From Salinihabitans flavidus (GTDB lineage Bacteria; Pseudomonadota; Alphaproteobacteria; Rhodobacterales; Rhodobacteraceae), in the NCBI RefSeq assembly GCF_900110425.1, contig NZ_FODS01000002.1, positions 124,001-188,000 of the forward strand: DNA of 64,000 nucleotides, read 5' to 3'. The notes under the pieces were generated by a model. It made no database searches, was not told the DNA's origin, and saw nothing but the letters and a program-made list of their open reading frames with translations. Made by a program: the position numbers and the translations under genes. Every line of letters starts with the position of its first letter. Positions within the stretch are counted from its first letter, which is position 1. Shown piece after piece: positions 25,867 through 34,988 of the stretch.

Positions 25867-27168
25867 CTATTTCGCCAGTTCCGGCAGGATCGTGGCGATG
25901 GCTGGAACCGCGATGATAATGGCAATCCGAACAAGATCGGCCAGCACGAACGGCAGAATGCCACGGTAGACGGCGCCCATTGACAGATCGATGATCACCG
26001 ACTTGATGACAAACAGGTTCAGCCCCACCGGCGGCGTGATCAGCGACAACTCGGTGACCATCACGGCGAAGATGCCGAACCAGATCGGGTCGAACCCAAG
26101 GTCCGTGACGATGGGAAAGAAAATCGGGATCGTCAGCAGGATCATGGACAGGCTTTCCATGAACATGCCGAGCACAAGGTAGATCGCGAAGATCACGAAT
26201 ATGACCGCTGTGGGGCCAAGCCCGAGCTCTGTGATCAGATCGGAGAGCGCGCCGGGCAGGCCAAGCAGGTTCATGAAGTTCGAAAATACCAGCGCCCCGA
26301 TCAGCACGAGAAACAGGCTGGCCGTGGTCTGCACGGTTTCGACCAGCGAGTCGATGAACACGCGAAAGGACATCGACCGCCGCCACAGCGCGAAAACAAA
26401 CGCGCCCGTGGCACCGACCCCGCCGGCCTCGGTCGGGGTGAAAACGCCCTGATAGAGCCCGCCAATGATACCGATGAACAAAAGAAGGATCGGCCCCACG
26501 CTGCGCAGGTTGCGAATCCGTTCGGGCCAGTCCTGTCGCGGCGCGGCGGGGGCGCAGCCCGGATCGAGTTGGGCGGTGATCCGGATCGCCACGAGATAGA
26601 GTGCGATCGCCAGCAGCCCCGGAAGGATACCGGCAATAAACAGCGCGCCGATATCGGTGCCGGTGGCAATTCCATAAAGCACCAGGATCACCGAGGGCGG
26701 AATAAGGATGCCAAGCGTTCCGCCCGACGCCACCGCCGCCGCCGCGAAACCGTCCGCGTATCCGTAGCGGCGCATTTCCGGCACCGCGACCTTCGCCATC
26801 GTCGCCGCGGTCGCAATGGACGACCCGCTGAGCGCGGAAAACCCGCCGCAGGCCAGCACGGTCGCCGCCGCCAGCCCGCCCCGCAGGTGGCCGACAAATC
26901 CGTGGCACAACCGGTAGAGGTCTTCGGACATGCGCGCGCGGGTGACGAAAACACCCATCAGGATGAACATCGGCAGGACCGACAGTTCATAGGACATGGT
27001 GGCGTTGATCGGCAACTGGCCGATCATGCCCATCGCGGTGCGTTCGGAAATGGTGAACCAGATTCCGCCCAGACCGACCAGCAGCATCGCCAGCGCGATC
27101 GGCATACCGATGATCATGAGCATGAAAACGCCGCCGAAGCTCAGCCCGGCAATCTCCCACAGTCCCAT
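25867..27168 (-). CDS. TRAP transporter large permease, DctM family
   Basis: The protein has 433 residues with about 12 membrane segments. DctM signatures include 'LSVLPMFILMGVFV', 'SGSSIATAATMAKVAVPEM' and 'GTLGILIPPSVILVLYGI'. The ATG at 27168 overlaps the TGA of dctQ (TGATG), so translation is coupled. It forms the transport channel with DctQ and takes substrate from DctP encoded just upstream. The cluster enzymes suggest a hydroxy or sugar acid substrate. Confidence 0.94.
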   Translation of the reverse strand: MGLWEIAGLSFGGVFMLMIIGMPIALAMLLVGLGGIWFTISERTAMGMIGQLPINATMSYELSVLPMFILMGVFVTRARMSEDLYRLCHGFVGHLRGGLAAATVLACGGFSALSGSSIATAATMAKVAVPEMRRYGYADGFAAAAVASGGTLGILIPPSVILVLYGIATGTDIGALFIAGILPGLLAIALYLVAIRITAQLDPGCAPAAPRQDWPERIRNLRSVGPILLLFIGIIGGLYQGVFTPTEAGGVGATGAFVFALWRRSMSFRVFIDSLVETVQTTASLFLVLIGALVFSNFMNLLGLPGALSDLITELGLGPTAVIFVIFAIYLVLGMFMESLSMILLTIPIFFPIVTDLGFDPIWFGIFAVMVTELSLITPPVGLNLFVIKSVIIDLSMGAVYRGILPFVLADLVRIAIIIAVPAIATILPELAK

Positions 27169-27680
27169 CAGCGCGACCCGCCCGCAGAAGGTTCGCCGCG
27201 CCCCGCGCGGCGCAGCACCTCCACGGCACAAAGCAGAAAGGCCAGCGCAGTGACCGCCAGCAGGACGGACATGCCCTGCGCGATCATCCCCTTGGGCACG
27301 CGGAGTTCCATCGTCACCTCGTTGTATTTCAGCAGACGTTCACCCTGTAGCCAGACACGCCAGGCGATGAATGCCATCAGGATCGCACCGACGGACTGGC
27401 TGAAAAAATCGGCCAGACGCGCCAGCATTGTCGGAAACTTGTCCGACAGGACCGTGACGCGGATATTGGCGCCGCGCCGCACCATCCATGGCAGGGCGCT
27501 GAACACGATCAGCCCCATGCCGATCTCGATCATCTCGAACCCGCCCATCAGCGGTTTGCGCAGCAGGTATCGCATGACGACGCCGACGAATGTGACCGTC
27601 ATCACGAAAGCGGCGATCAGGCCCGACAGCCAGGCCAGCGCCAGACACAAACGGTCGAACAGTGTAAAAAGGCGGTGCAT
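27168..27680 (-). CDS. TRAP transporter small permease, DctQ family
   Basis: The protein has 170 residues with four predicted membrane helices (for example 'LSGLIAAFVMTVTFVGVVMRYLL' about 13-35 and 'GMSVLLAVTALAFLLCAVEVL' near the end) and the DctQ 'WMVRRGANIRV' segment. Start 27680 chosen because GGAG lies 9-10 nt upstream; the ATG at 27701 lacks this. Partner of the DctM and DctP encoded on either side. Confidence 0.9.
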   Translation of the reverse strand: MHRLFTLFDRLCLALAWLSGLIAAFVMTVTFVGVVMRYLLRKPLMGGFEMIEIGMGLIVFSALPWMVRRGANIRVTVLSDKFPTMLARLADFFSQSVGAILMAFIAWRVWLQGERLLKYNEVTMELRVPKGMIAQGMSVLLAVTALAFLLCAVEVLRRAGRGEPSAGGSR

Positions 27681-27741
27681 CCGGTGGCGGCTCCGTGGCA
27701 TGGGCAGGCTGGCACCGCACGAGGCGGTGCCAGCTCCCGGT

Positions 27742-28788
27742 TCATTTCACGACGTTGACAACCTTGTCGGCACGATAGTGTTCAACCATGTCGCGGGCAT
27801 AGGTGAGGATCGCCTCGCCATCGAAGCCCTTCTCCTCGGCCTGCTCAAGCCATTCGGTTTGCAGGGGTTCGAGCCTGTCGCGCGCCGTGGCCACATCCTC
27901 TTCGGACAGGGTCAGGAATTCGACACCCTTCTCGACCAGCTTTTCCTCGCCAAAGGTGTCGCCATTGGTCCATGCAAAACCGGCCAGAAGCGCGATCGCC
28001 ATGCCGGAATGCTTGTTGACCGCGGCGCGCTGCTCGTCGGTCAGCCCGTTCCAGCTATCCTCGTTGAACGCGACCCAGAACGTGTCGGTGTAAAGACCGC
28101 CGGGAATGCGCGTGATCGAGTTGATGACCGGGGTGATGCCGAAGAAGTCGATGGATTCGGACGGAAATGTGATCCCGTCCGCGACACCGCGCGACATCGC
28201 GGTCTGCGCCTCGGTCGGGGGCAACTGTACCGGCGAGGCGCCCAGTTCGGACATGATGCGCCCGGTCACGTTGCCGCCAACGCGGATCGTCTTGCCTTCG
28301 AGATCGGACAGCGTTTCGACCCGGCCCTCGGCCATGTTGATATTCGGGTTGGAGTGAGTGAACAGCCCGACGACATGCGCGCCTTCATGCTCTCCATATT
28401 CGTCGCCGTATTTCTCATAGGTCTGCCATGCGGCCGCCGATCCGGCCCATGGGTCGGGCGACATGAACGGCAGGTCCATCACCTGCGTCATGGTGAACCG
28501 GCCGGCATTGTGACCGCTCACGCCATAGCCGACGTCAAACGACTGATCGAGCAAAAGATCGAACTGCGCCGGCGGCGGCCCAAGCGCCGATGTCATGACC
28601 TCGAATTGCAGCGATCCGCCGGTTTCATCCTCGATCGCGGCCGCCCACGGCTCGATGATGCCCGACACGATCAGGTGATGCGGCGGCAGCCAGCTTCCGA
28701 CGCGCAGGGTCGTGACCTCCTGCGCCATCGCGGGCAGGCCGGTTGCACCGATCGCCGCGGATATTATCAGGGTCTTGAAGTGTTTCAT
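27742..28788 (-). CDS. TRAP transporter substrate-binding protein, DctP family
   Basis: The protein has 348 residues with a signal peptide (about 1-22, ending AMAQ). DctP features include 'LSDLEGKTIRVGGNVTGRIM' and the ligand-contact region 'LPPTEAQTAMSRGVADGITFP' (about 190-210); a conserved arginine there usually binds a carboxylate. It is periplasmic and delivers its ligand to the downstream DctQM. It is the third gene of the ilvD operon, 38 nt after the dehydrogenase. Confidence 0.93.
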   Translation of the reverse strand: MKHFKTLIISAAIGATGLPAMAQEVTTLRVGSWLPPHHLIVSGIIEPWAAAIEDETGGSLQFEVMTSALGPPPAQFDLLLDQSFDVGYGVSGHNAGRFTMTQVMDLPFMSPDPWAGSAAAWQTYEKYGDEYGEHEGAHVVGLFTHSNPNINMAEGRVETLSDLEGKTIRVGGNVTGRIMSELGASPVQLPPTEAQTAMSRGVADGITFPSESIDFFGITPVINSITRIPGGLYTDTFWVAFNEDSWNGLTDEQRAAVNKHSGMAIALLAGFAWTNGDTFGEEKLVEKGVEFLTLSEEDVATARDRLEPLQTEWLEQAEEKGFDGEAILTYARDMVEHYRADKVVNVVK

Positions 28789-28826
28789 GTCTTCCTCCGT
28801 GTTGGATTGAGTTTTTGTTGGTCTTG

Positions 28827-29714
28827 TTAAAGTTTCGTGGGGGCGCTCAGCTTGAAAACCTCAAGCGCATCCGCCGTTTCGCCACCACGCGCCTTCAGCA
28901 GGCGGAACTGCTCGGCCGCCATTGCCGTGAACGGCACCGGCGAGGTGCTGGACCGGGCAAGATCGCAGACGGAATCGAGATCCTTGAGCATGGTCTGGAC
29001 ATGGCCCAGCGGCGGCTCGTGCTGCGCGTTCACCATACGCGGCACGAAAAGCTGAAGCGGTTTGCTGTCGGCAAACCCGCCCGCCAGCGCCTCGGGCAGG
29101 CGCGAGGCGTCCACCCCCGCGTTCGTGGCAAGCCGCGTGGCCTCTGCCAGAACGGCCATGGTGCAGCCGACGATCACCTGATTGCACAGCTTGGTGGTCT
29201 GGCCGGCACCCACCGGCCCCATGAGGGTGAACCGAGACGCCATCTCCAGCACGATCTTTTCCACGCGGGCAAAGCCGTCCTCAGACCCGCCCGCCATGAT
29301 CGCCAGCGTTCCCGCCTCGGCCCCCGGCACACCGCCCGAAACCGGCGCGTCGATCCAGTCCATGCCGACCTCGTCCTTGAGCCGGGCCGCCATCTCGCGC
29401 GTCGCGTCCGGCTGGATCGACGAGAAATCCACGAGGATCGCCCCCTCGCGCGCGCCGCGCGCCACGCCGTTGTCGCCGAATACCGCCTCTCGAACCGCGT
29501 CGGTGTCGGTCAGGCACAGGAACACGATATCCGATGCCGCGGCCACCTCCGCCGGGCTTTCGCCCAACGCCGCGCCGCGATCGACCAGCGACTGCGCCTT
29601 GGCGGCGGTGCGGTTCCAGACCGTGACGGAATGGCCCGCCTCGATCAGCCGGGCCGCCATCGGCGCACCCATCAGTCCGGTGCCGATATAGCCGAGTGTC
29701 GGTGTCTCGCTCAT
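28827..29714 (-). CDS. NAD(P)-dependent beta-hydroxyacid dehydrogenase (3-hydroxyisobutyrate / tartronate semialdehyde reductase type)
   Basis: The protein has 295 residues. The N-terminal Rossmann motif is GYIGTGLMGAPMA, the substrate motif 'DAPVSGGVPGAEAGTL' (about 122-137) and the catalytic lysine lies in 'GAGQTTKLCNQVIVG' (about 170). Family members include GarR/GlxR, MmsB and the L-threonate dehydrogenase LtnD; sequence alone does not separate them here. Start 29714 overlaps the ilvD stop (ATGA). With a hydroxypyruvate-isomerase-like gene opposite, a tartronate-semialdehyde or threonate-type pathway is plausible. Confidence 0.87.
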   Translation of the reverse strand: MSETPTLGYIGTGLMGAPMAARLIEAGHSVTVWNRTAAKAQSLVDRGAALGESPAEVAAASDIVFLCLTDTDAVREAVFGDNGVARGAREGAILVDFSSIQPDATREMAARLKDEVGMDWIDAPVSGGVPGAEAGTLAIMAGGSEDGFARVEKIVLEMASRFTLMGPVGAGQTTKLCNQVIVGCTMAVLAEATRLATNAGVDASRLPEALAGGFADSKPLQLFVPRMVNAQHEPPLGHVQTMLKDLDSVCDLARSSTSPVPFTAMAAEQFRLLKARGGETADALEVFKLSAPTKL

Positions 29715-31477
29715 GCGCGTGGTCCTTTTGTCTTGCCCCGGCGCTGTTCCGGCCACTGGGCGTTTCCGGCATGGGTCACGGCGCCCTCATGCGCCTGACC
29801 CACGGTCGCGGCGTATTTCGACAAAAGCCCGCCCTTGTGCCGGATTTCAGGCGCGGACCAGCCGGCGCGGCGGCGCGCCAGCTCCTCCTCGGGCACGTCG
29901 AGCGTGATGGTCGCGGCCTTGCCGTCGATCGTGATGCTGTCGCCGTCCTGCACCAGCCCGAGCGGCCCGCCGGCCGCCGCCTCGGGCGCGGCATGGCCGA
30001 TGCACATGCCGCGCGTGGCGCCCGAAAACCGCCCATCGGTCAGCAGGGCGACCTTCTCGCCCATGCCCTGCCCGTAGATCAGCGCGGTCAGACCCAGCAT
30101 TTCGCGCATCCCCGGCCCGCCGACCGGGCCCTCGTTGCGCACGATCAACACCTGGCCTTCGGTGTAATCGCGGCTGTGCACCGCCTCGACCGCATCATCC
30201 TCGGATTCGAACACCCGCGCGATGCCGGTGAAGGTCAGCGATTTCAGCCCCGCCACCTTGAGCAGCGCACCGTCGGGGCACAGGTTGCCCTTGAGCACGA
30301 CAACCCCGCCCGACGCCATGATCGCGTCGGACACCGGGCGGATCACCTCGCCATCGGGCGCTCGGGCATGCGCCACCTCTTCGGCGAGTGTCCGGCCGGT
30401 CACGGTCAGCGTGTCGCCATGCATGAAGCCATGCGCGATCAATTCCTTGATGACCACATGCGCGCCGCCGATCTCGTAGACGTCCTTGGCGTGGTATTTT
30501 CCGCCCGGCCGCAGGTTGCCGATGAACGGCGTGCGTTGCAGCACCGCGGCCACGTCGTCGGCAGTGAAGGCGATGCCCGCCTCATGGGCGATGGCCGGGA
30601 TGTGCAGCGCGGTATTGGTGGATCCGCCGGTCGCCGCCACGATGGCGCAGGCATTCTCCAGCGCCTTGCGCGTGACGATATCGCGGGGCAGCGGCCCGCC
30701 GCGTTCCAGCATCTCCATCACCAGCGCGCCGGCCCTCTGGCCGACACCGCGCCGTTCGGAATAGACACCCGGAATCATCGCGGAATTGGGAACGGTCATA
30801 CCCAGTGCCTCGGACACCATCGCCATCGTATTGGCGGTGAATTGCCCCGCGCAGGCGCCGATGGTCGGCTTGCAGGCTTCTTCGATCTGCGTCAGCTCGT
30901 CCTCGGTCATGGTGCCCGCCTGGACCGCGCCAACCGCTTCGAAGGCGTCCAGCACCGACACGTCGCGCCCCTGAAACCGCCCCGGCAGCGCCGAGCCGCC
31001 ATAGACGAACACCGCCGGCACATTGCAGCGCACCATGCCCATGATCACACCCGGCAGGGTCTTGTCGCAGCCGCCATAGCCCACGATCCCGTCATAGGCG
31101 TGCCCGTGGATGACCGCCTCGATGCTGTCGGCGATGATCTCGCGGCTCACAAGGCTGAATTTCATGCCCTCGTGGTTCATGCCGATCCCGTCGGAAACGG
31201 AAATCGTGGTGAATTCGCGCGGCGTGCCGCCCGCCATGGCGACACCCTCCTTGGCGTAGTCCACCTGAGCGTAGTGGGTCATGTTGCAGGGCGTCACCTC
31301 GCCCTTCTGGCTCACGACGCCGATCATCGGCTTGGCAATCGCCTCGTCGTCCAGCCCCATCGCCCGCATGAAAACGCGGTGCGGGGTGCGGTCGATGCCG
31401 TCCGTCGTGATTCTGGAGCGCAGTTTTCTGCCGGACGTTTGAGTGTCGGGCTGGGTCTTGTCGGACGGGCCGGCCAT
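29711..31477 (-). CDS. Dihydroxy-acid dehydratase family protein (IlvD/Edd)
   Basis: The protein has 588 residues. Iron-sulphur cysteines occur in 'VTPCNMTHY', 'YGGCDKTLPGVIM' and 'GACAGQFTANTMAM'; the C-terminus has 'DGRFSGATRGMCIGH'. Biosynthetic IlvD makes 2-keto acids for valine and isoleucine. Here the gene heads a TRAP transporter operon, so it may be a paralogue acting on a sugar or hydroxy acid. Start 31477 was chosen for family length; ORF to 31525 would run into the divergent promoter. Biosynthetic IlvD remains possible. Confidence 0.88.
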   Translation of the reverse strand: MAGPSDKTQPDTQTSGRKLRSRITTDGIDRTPHRVFMRAMGLDDEAIAKPMIGVVSQKGEVTPCNMTHYAQVDYAKEGVAMAGGTPREFTTISVSDGIGMNHEGMKFSLVSREIIADSIEAVIHGHAYDGIVGYGGCDKTLPGVIMGMVRCNVPAVFVYGGSALPGRFQGRDVSVLDAFEAVGAVQAGTMTEDELTQIEEACKPTIGACAGQFTANTMAMVSEALGMTVPNSAMIPGVYSERRGVGQRAGALVMEMLERGGPLPRDIVTRKALENACAIVAATGGSTNTALHIPAIAHEAGIAFTADDVAAVLQRTPFIGNLRPGGKYHAKDVYEIGGAHVVIKELIAHGFMHGDTLTVTGRTLAEEVAHARAPDGEVIRPVSDAIMASGGVVVLKGNLCPDGALLKVAGLKSLTFTGIARVFESEDDAVEAVHSRDYTEGQVLIVRNEGPVGGPGMREMLGLTALIYGQGMGEKVALLTDGRFSGATRGMCIGHAAPEAAAGGPLGLVQDGDSITIDGKAATITLDVPEEELARRRAGWSAPEIRHKGGLLSKYAATVGQAHEGAVTHAGNAQWPEQRRGKTKGPRA

Positions 31478-31549
31478 GATGCTCCCCTCTGAGAAAGTTT
31501 CAACTAAGAATGTTTGTGCTTGCACCCAACACCCGAATCCCTTTTCCTG

Positions 31550-31559
31550 TCAACGTTGA
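31550..31559. promoter_or_regulatory. Short palindrome in the ilvD/hyi divergent promoter
   Basis: TCAACGTTGA is a perfect 10-bp palindrome between the two divergent transcription units, 19 bp from the plus-strand gene. It could be a MarR or other regulator site; short length makes this tentative. Confidence 0.35.
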
Positions 31560-31577
31560 ATTTTCCGGGGTCCGTCG

Positions 31578-32357
31578 ATGCACCTGATTGCGAATATTTC
31601 CATGCTATTCACCGAGGTTGCGCTGGCGGACCGTCTCGCCGCCGCGCGCGATGCCGGGTTTGACGGCGTGGAAATCCAGTTCCCCGAAGCCGCCGATATC
31701 GCCCCGCTGCGCGCCGCCATCGCGGCGACGGGCCTGCCGGTCGTGCTGATCAACGTGCCGCGCGGCACGGGTGACGAGGTGGGGCTTGCCGCCCTGCCCG
31801 GCCGCGGCGACGATTTCCGCGCCGCCGTCGCCACCTGCGCGCGGCAGGCCACCGCGCTGTCGGCCGACAAGGTCAATATCCTGTCGGGCCGCCCGCCCCC
31901 GGACGCGGACCCGGCGTTGTGCCGCCGCACGCTGATCGACAACCTGCGCCATGCTGCGGGCGTGATGGCGGACATCGGCGTGCGCGTCATGGTCGAGCCG
32001 GTCAATCCGCATGACGTGCCGGGCTTTTTCCTGACCGGCCTGCAAGACGCGCTCGACCTGCTGGACGAGGCGGAGCATGACAACCTCTTCGTGCAATTCG
32101 ATTTCTATCACATGGCGATCACCGAGGCGGACCTGTGCGCCGCCATCGCGCAGGCCGGGCCGCGCATCGGCCATGTGCAATTTGCCGACGCGCCGGGCCG
32201 GAACGAACCGGGCACCGGCGATCTTGATTTCCCCGCCGCGCTCACCGCGCTTCGCAAGACCGGCTATGACGGGGCGCTCTCGGCGGAATACCGTCCGGCG
32301 GGCGACACGACGGCCGGGCTCGAATGGATCGACAGCTTCAGAAAGATGATCGCATGA
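31578..32357 (+). CDS. Hydroxypyruvate isomerase / 2-oxotetronate isomerase family protein
   Basis: The protein has 259 residues, a xylose-isomerase-like TIM barrel. Conserved metal-site stretches are 'MVEPVNPHDVPGFFL' (about 140), 'QFDFYHMAITEADL' (about 175), 'GHVQFADAPGRNEPG' and 'SAEYRP' near the end. Hyi interconverts hydroxypyruvate and tartronate semialdehyde; OtnI, very similar, acts in threonate/erythronate breakdown. The partner genes OtnK and OtnC are absent, which leans to Hyi. Divergent from the ilvD operon and overlapped by the next gene. Confidence 0.85.
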   Translation: MHLIANISMLFTEVALADRLAAARDAGFDGVEIQFPEAADIAPLRAAIAATGLPVVLINVPRGTGDEVGLAALPGRGDDFRAAVATCARQATALSADKVNILSGRPPPDADPALCRRTLIDNLRHAAGVMADIGVRVMVEPVNPHDVPGFFLTGLQDALDLLDEAEHDNLFVQFDFYHMAITEADLCAAIAQAGPRIGHVQFADAPGRNEPGTGDLDFPAALTALRKTGYDGALSAEYRPAGDTTAGLEWIDSFRKMIA

Positions 32358-33139
32358 TGACAGAGACTGAAACCGTAACCCGGATCGTGCAGGACATTCG
32401 CGGCGGCGCACCCTTCAGCGCCCGTGAAACCGATCCGCCACGGGATTTGAAGGACGCCTACAAGACGCAGGACAGCGTCGCTGAAATCCTCACGCAGGAT
32501 GGCGCCTTCGGCCCGGTCGCGGGCTGGAAGATCGCGGCCAATTCCACCGCCCTGCTGGACCGCTTCGGTCTGGGAGAACCTGCAAGCGGGCGGGTGTTCA
32601 CCGCCCAGCGCCACGACAGCCCGGCAATGCTGCGGGCCGCGGATTACCGGCAGTTCGCGCTCGAACCGGAGATTGCCGCCGTCATGGGCACGACGCTCGC
32701 ACCACAGGACGCCCCCTTCGGCACCCAAACGGTGCTGGCCGCCATCGACCGTTTCATCCCCGCGATAGAGCTGCTGGACATGCGTGAGACCGACATGGGC
32801 CGGATTCATCTTCCCGATGTCATCGCGCAGAACATCTCCAACGTGGGCGCGGTTCTCGGGGGGCCGGGCACCGCACCGGAAACCCTGAAACCGGATACGG
32901 TGCGCACGACGCTGGCGATCGACGGCGAAATCCGCCACGACGTGACCGGCGCCGCCCCGCAAGATCCGCTGAAGGCGGTGACATGGCTGGCCAATCATCT
33001 GGGCGAGCGGGGCCTGACGCTTCAGGCCGGTCAGGTGGTGCTATGCGGCACCCATAGCCCGATCTGGTATCACGACGGCACCGGCGAAATCGTGCTGGAG
33101 ATGTCCGGACTGGGCAGCGCCACCCTGCGCCTGGACTGA
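32354..33139 (+). CDS. 2-keto-4-pentenoate hydratase family protein (MhpD-like)
   Basis: The protein has 261 residues of the fumarylacetoacetase/MhpD fold. Features are 'VAGWKIAANSTALLDRFGLGEP' (about 55-75), 'ALEPEIAAVM' with metal-binding Glu, and 'LGERGLTLQAGQVVLCGTHSP' near the C-terminus. Enzymes of this family hydrate or decarboxylate 2-keto acids. The ATG at 32354 overlaps the isomerase stop (ATGA), indicating coupling. No aromatic meta-cleavage genes are near, so it probably handles a keto acid from this cluster. Confidence 0.86.
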   Translation: MMTETETVTRIVQDIRGGAPFSARETDPPRDLKDAYKTQDSVAEILTQDGAFGPVAGWKIAANSTALLDRFGLGEPASGRVFTAQRHDSPAMLRAADYRQFALEPEIAAVMGTTLAPQDAPFGTQTVLAAIDRFIPAIELLDMRETDMGRIHLPDVIAQNISNVGAVLGGPGTAPETLKPDTVRTTLAIDGEIRHDVTGAAPQDPLKAVTWLANHLGERGLTLQAGQVVLCGTHSPIWYHDGTGEIVLEMSGLGSATLRLD

Positions 33140-33158
33140 CGCGCCCCCTGAACGCGAG

Positions 33159-33184
33159 CCGGCAGCCGCGCGCGCGACTGCCGG
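33159..33184. terminator. Hairpin between convergent genes
   Basis: Stem CCGGCAG/CTGCCGG with a 12-nt loop lies midway between the hydratase stop and the ABC binding-protein stop. No strong T-run follows on either strand. Confidence 0.4.
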
Positions 33185-33216
33185 TCCCTCGTGCCGCCCG
33201 GCAGGCCCGGTCAGGC

Positions 33217-34866
33217 TCAGTCCGACAGGCCCAGCTTGTAGACGTGGATCTCGAACGTCGGATGCTGCTCGGCCCCCACGATGCCGGGGCGATAATGGCG
33301 GTAGGTCGACCGCCAGAACGGCTGAATGACGACCCCCTCATCCTGCATGATCTTCTGAAGCCGGGCCGACAGCTCGCGCCGCGCGTCCGCGTCCGGCATC
33401 GCCAGCGCCTCTTTCAGGATCGCGTCGAACTCCTCGTTGGCAAAGCCGCTTTCGTTCCACGGCTCCCCCGAACGGTAGGCCAGCGCGAGAACCTGCACGC
33501 CCAAGGGTCGCTGCGCCCAGTCGGTGGCCGAAAACGGATACTCCGTCCAGTCGTTCCAGAAGGTGTTGCCGGGGATCACCGTGCGGCGCACCGGGATACC
33601 GGCATCGCGCAACTGGCCCGCGACCGCATCGCAGGTGTTGCGCCGCCAGTTGTCGTCGATGGAGATCAGCTCATGCTCGAAATCGGCCATGCCGGCCTCT
33701 TCCATCAGCGCGGCGGCCCGCACCGGGTCCGTCACCGGGTCGGGCAGTTCCGCGTATTCGGGATGCAGCGGGCAGACATGGTGATTTTCGGCCACCTCCC
33801 CGCGCCCGGCGTAGCCCAGTTCCAGACAGACCGCGTTGGACACCGCCAGCGCCAGCGCCCGGCGCACCCGGACATCGGCATAAGGTCTGGTGCCATCGAC
33901 CTCGGCGCGCTGATTGGGGCGCACGCAGATGGTATTGGCGGTCACGGTCTTGGATTTTTCCCAGCCGATGCTGTCCATCAGGTCCACGAATTCGCCCAGC
34001 GATTCATAGAGCATATCGACCTCGCCCGCCTCGGCGGCAGAAAAATGCGCCGACTGATCGGTGCCAAAATCAATGTATTCGATCCGGTCCAGATAGGGCC
34101 CGCCGAAAACCTCGGCGCCCCACCAGTCATGTTCGGTGTTGCGCACCAGCGCGGATTTCACACCCACCGACAATTCCTCGGGCAGATACGGCCCGGTGCC
34201 CTTTGGGTTTTCCATCGGATCGCCGCCGAAATCCTGCGGGACAATCGCCGCCGGGTAGTCCGAGAAACCGGCGATCAGAGTGATGTCGGGCGATTGCAGC
34301 GTCAGGGTCACGGTCAGATCGTCGGTCACCTCGATCGCGCCGAAACGGGCCTGTCCGGTCTCCGGGTCGATCAGAGAGGTCATGCGCGAGGCCATGGAAT
34401 TGCCCTCGACCGACTGATCGCACCAGCGGGTAATGTTGTGGGCCACGTCGGCGGCGGTAAAGTCGGTGCCGTCGTTCCACGTCACGCCGGGGCGCACACG
34501 CAGGGTGTATCGGGTGGCGTCGTCGCTGACGTCCCAGCCTTCCAGCAACATGGGCTTGAAACTGCCGTCGCGCTGATACTCGACCAGATACTCAAGCCAG
34601 CCGCGCGAAAAGTTCGACATCTGCGGCCAGTCGTAAGTGCGCGGATCCTTGAGCGCGCGGACATCCGACTGAATGCGGATCGTTCCGCCCTGCCGGGCCT
34701 GCGCCCGGGCCGGGGTGGGGGCCGCCAACCCGATCAGGCCATAGGCGGCCGCGGACGACACGCCAAGGGCGGTGGCGCGGGTCAGGAATTCACGCCGCGA
34801 AAGCTGTCCGCGCTCGTGTTCCTCCGCGTAGCGACGTGCGGCGATGTGAATGGGCTGCGTATCCAT
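33217..34866 (-). CDS. ABC transporter substrate-binding protein, family 5 (peptide/nickel type), Tat-exported
   Basis: The protein has 549 residues. The N-terminus has a twin-arginine signal (LSRREFLTRATALG, about 22-35) followed by a hydrophobic stretch ending in APTPARAQA. The mature part has the family-5 signature around 'YTLRVRPGVTWNDGTDFTAADV' and 'GTGPYLPEEL'. It binds an oligopeptide-like or other ligand in the periplasm. No permease or ATPase gene is nearby, so it is an orphan receptor here. A good promoter with overlapping palindrome lies upstream. Confidence 0.9.
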   Translation of the reverse strand: MDTQPIHIAARRYAEEHERGQLSRREFLTRATALGVSSAAAYGLIGLAAPTPARAQARQGGTIRIQSDVRALKDPRTYDWPQMSNFSRGWLEYLVEYQRDGSFKPMLLEGWDVSDDATRYTLRVRPGVTWNDGTDFTAADVAHNITRWCDQSVEGNSMASRMTSLIDPETGQARFGAIEVTDDLTVTLTLQSPDITLIAGFSDYPAAIVPQDFGGDPMENPKGTGPYLPEELSVGVKSALVRNTEHDWWGAEVFGGPYLDRIEYIDFGTDQSAHFSAAEAGEVDMLYESLGEFVDLMDSIGWEKSKTVTANTICVRPNQRAEVDGTRPYADVRVRRALALAVSNAVCLELGYAGRGEVAENHHVCPLHPEYAELPDPVTDPVRAAALMEEAGMADFEHELISIDDNWRRNTCDAVAGQLRDAGIPVRRTVIPGNTFWNDWTEYPFSATDWAQRPLGVQVLALAYRSGEPWNESGFANEEFDAILKEALAMPDADARRELSARLQKIMQDEGVVIQPFWRSTYRHYRPGIVGAEQHPTFEIHVYKLGLSD

Positions 34867-34956
34867 GATTGCTCCGATCTGTTGGGGAAGGGCGTTTGCC
34901 CGATGGATGCTTTCGGGGTCTCTTGTTGAGCGACGACGACCGTTGGATGTACGTCC

Positions 34957-34988
34957 CCATTATGTAATGGTATATCTCCAAAGGTCAA
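34957..34988 (-). promoter_or_regulatory. Promoter with operator for the family-5 binding protein
   Basis: On the minus strand TTGACC (34988-34983) and CATAAT (34964-34959) are 18 bp apart, a near-consensus sigma-70 promoter. The palindrome CCATTATGTAATGG (34957-34970, 6-2-6) covers the -10 box, so a repressor bound there would block transcription. Confidence 0.65.

Noticed and set aside
26569-28830. 753-residue plus-strand open frame opposite the TRAP genes
   Set aside because: The opposite strand encodes clear DctP, DctQ and DctM proteins; the plus-strand translation is Arg/His-rich and unlike any family.
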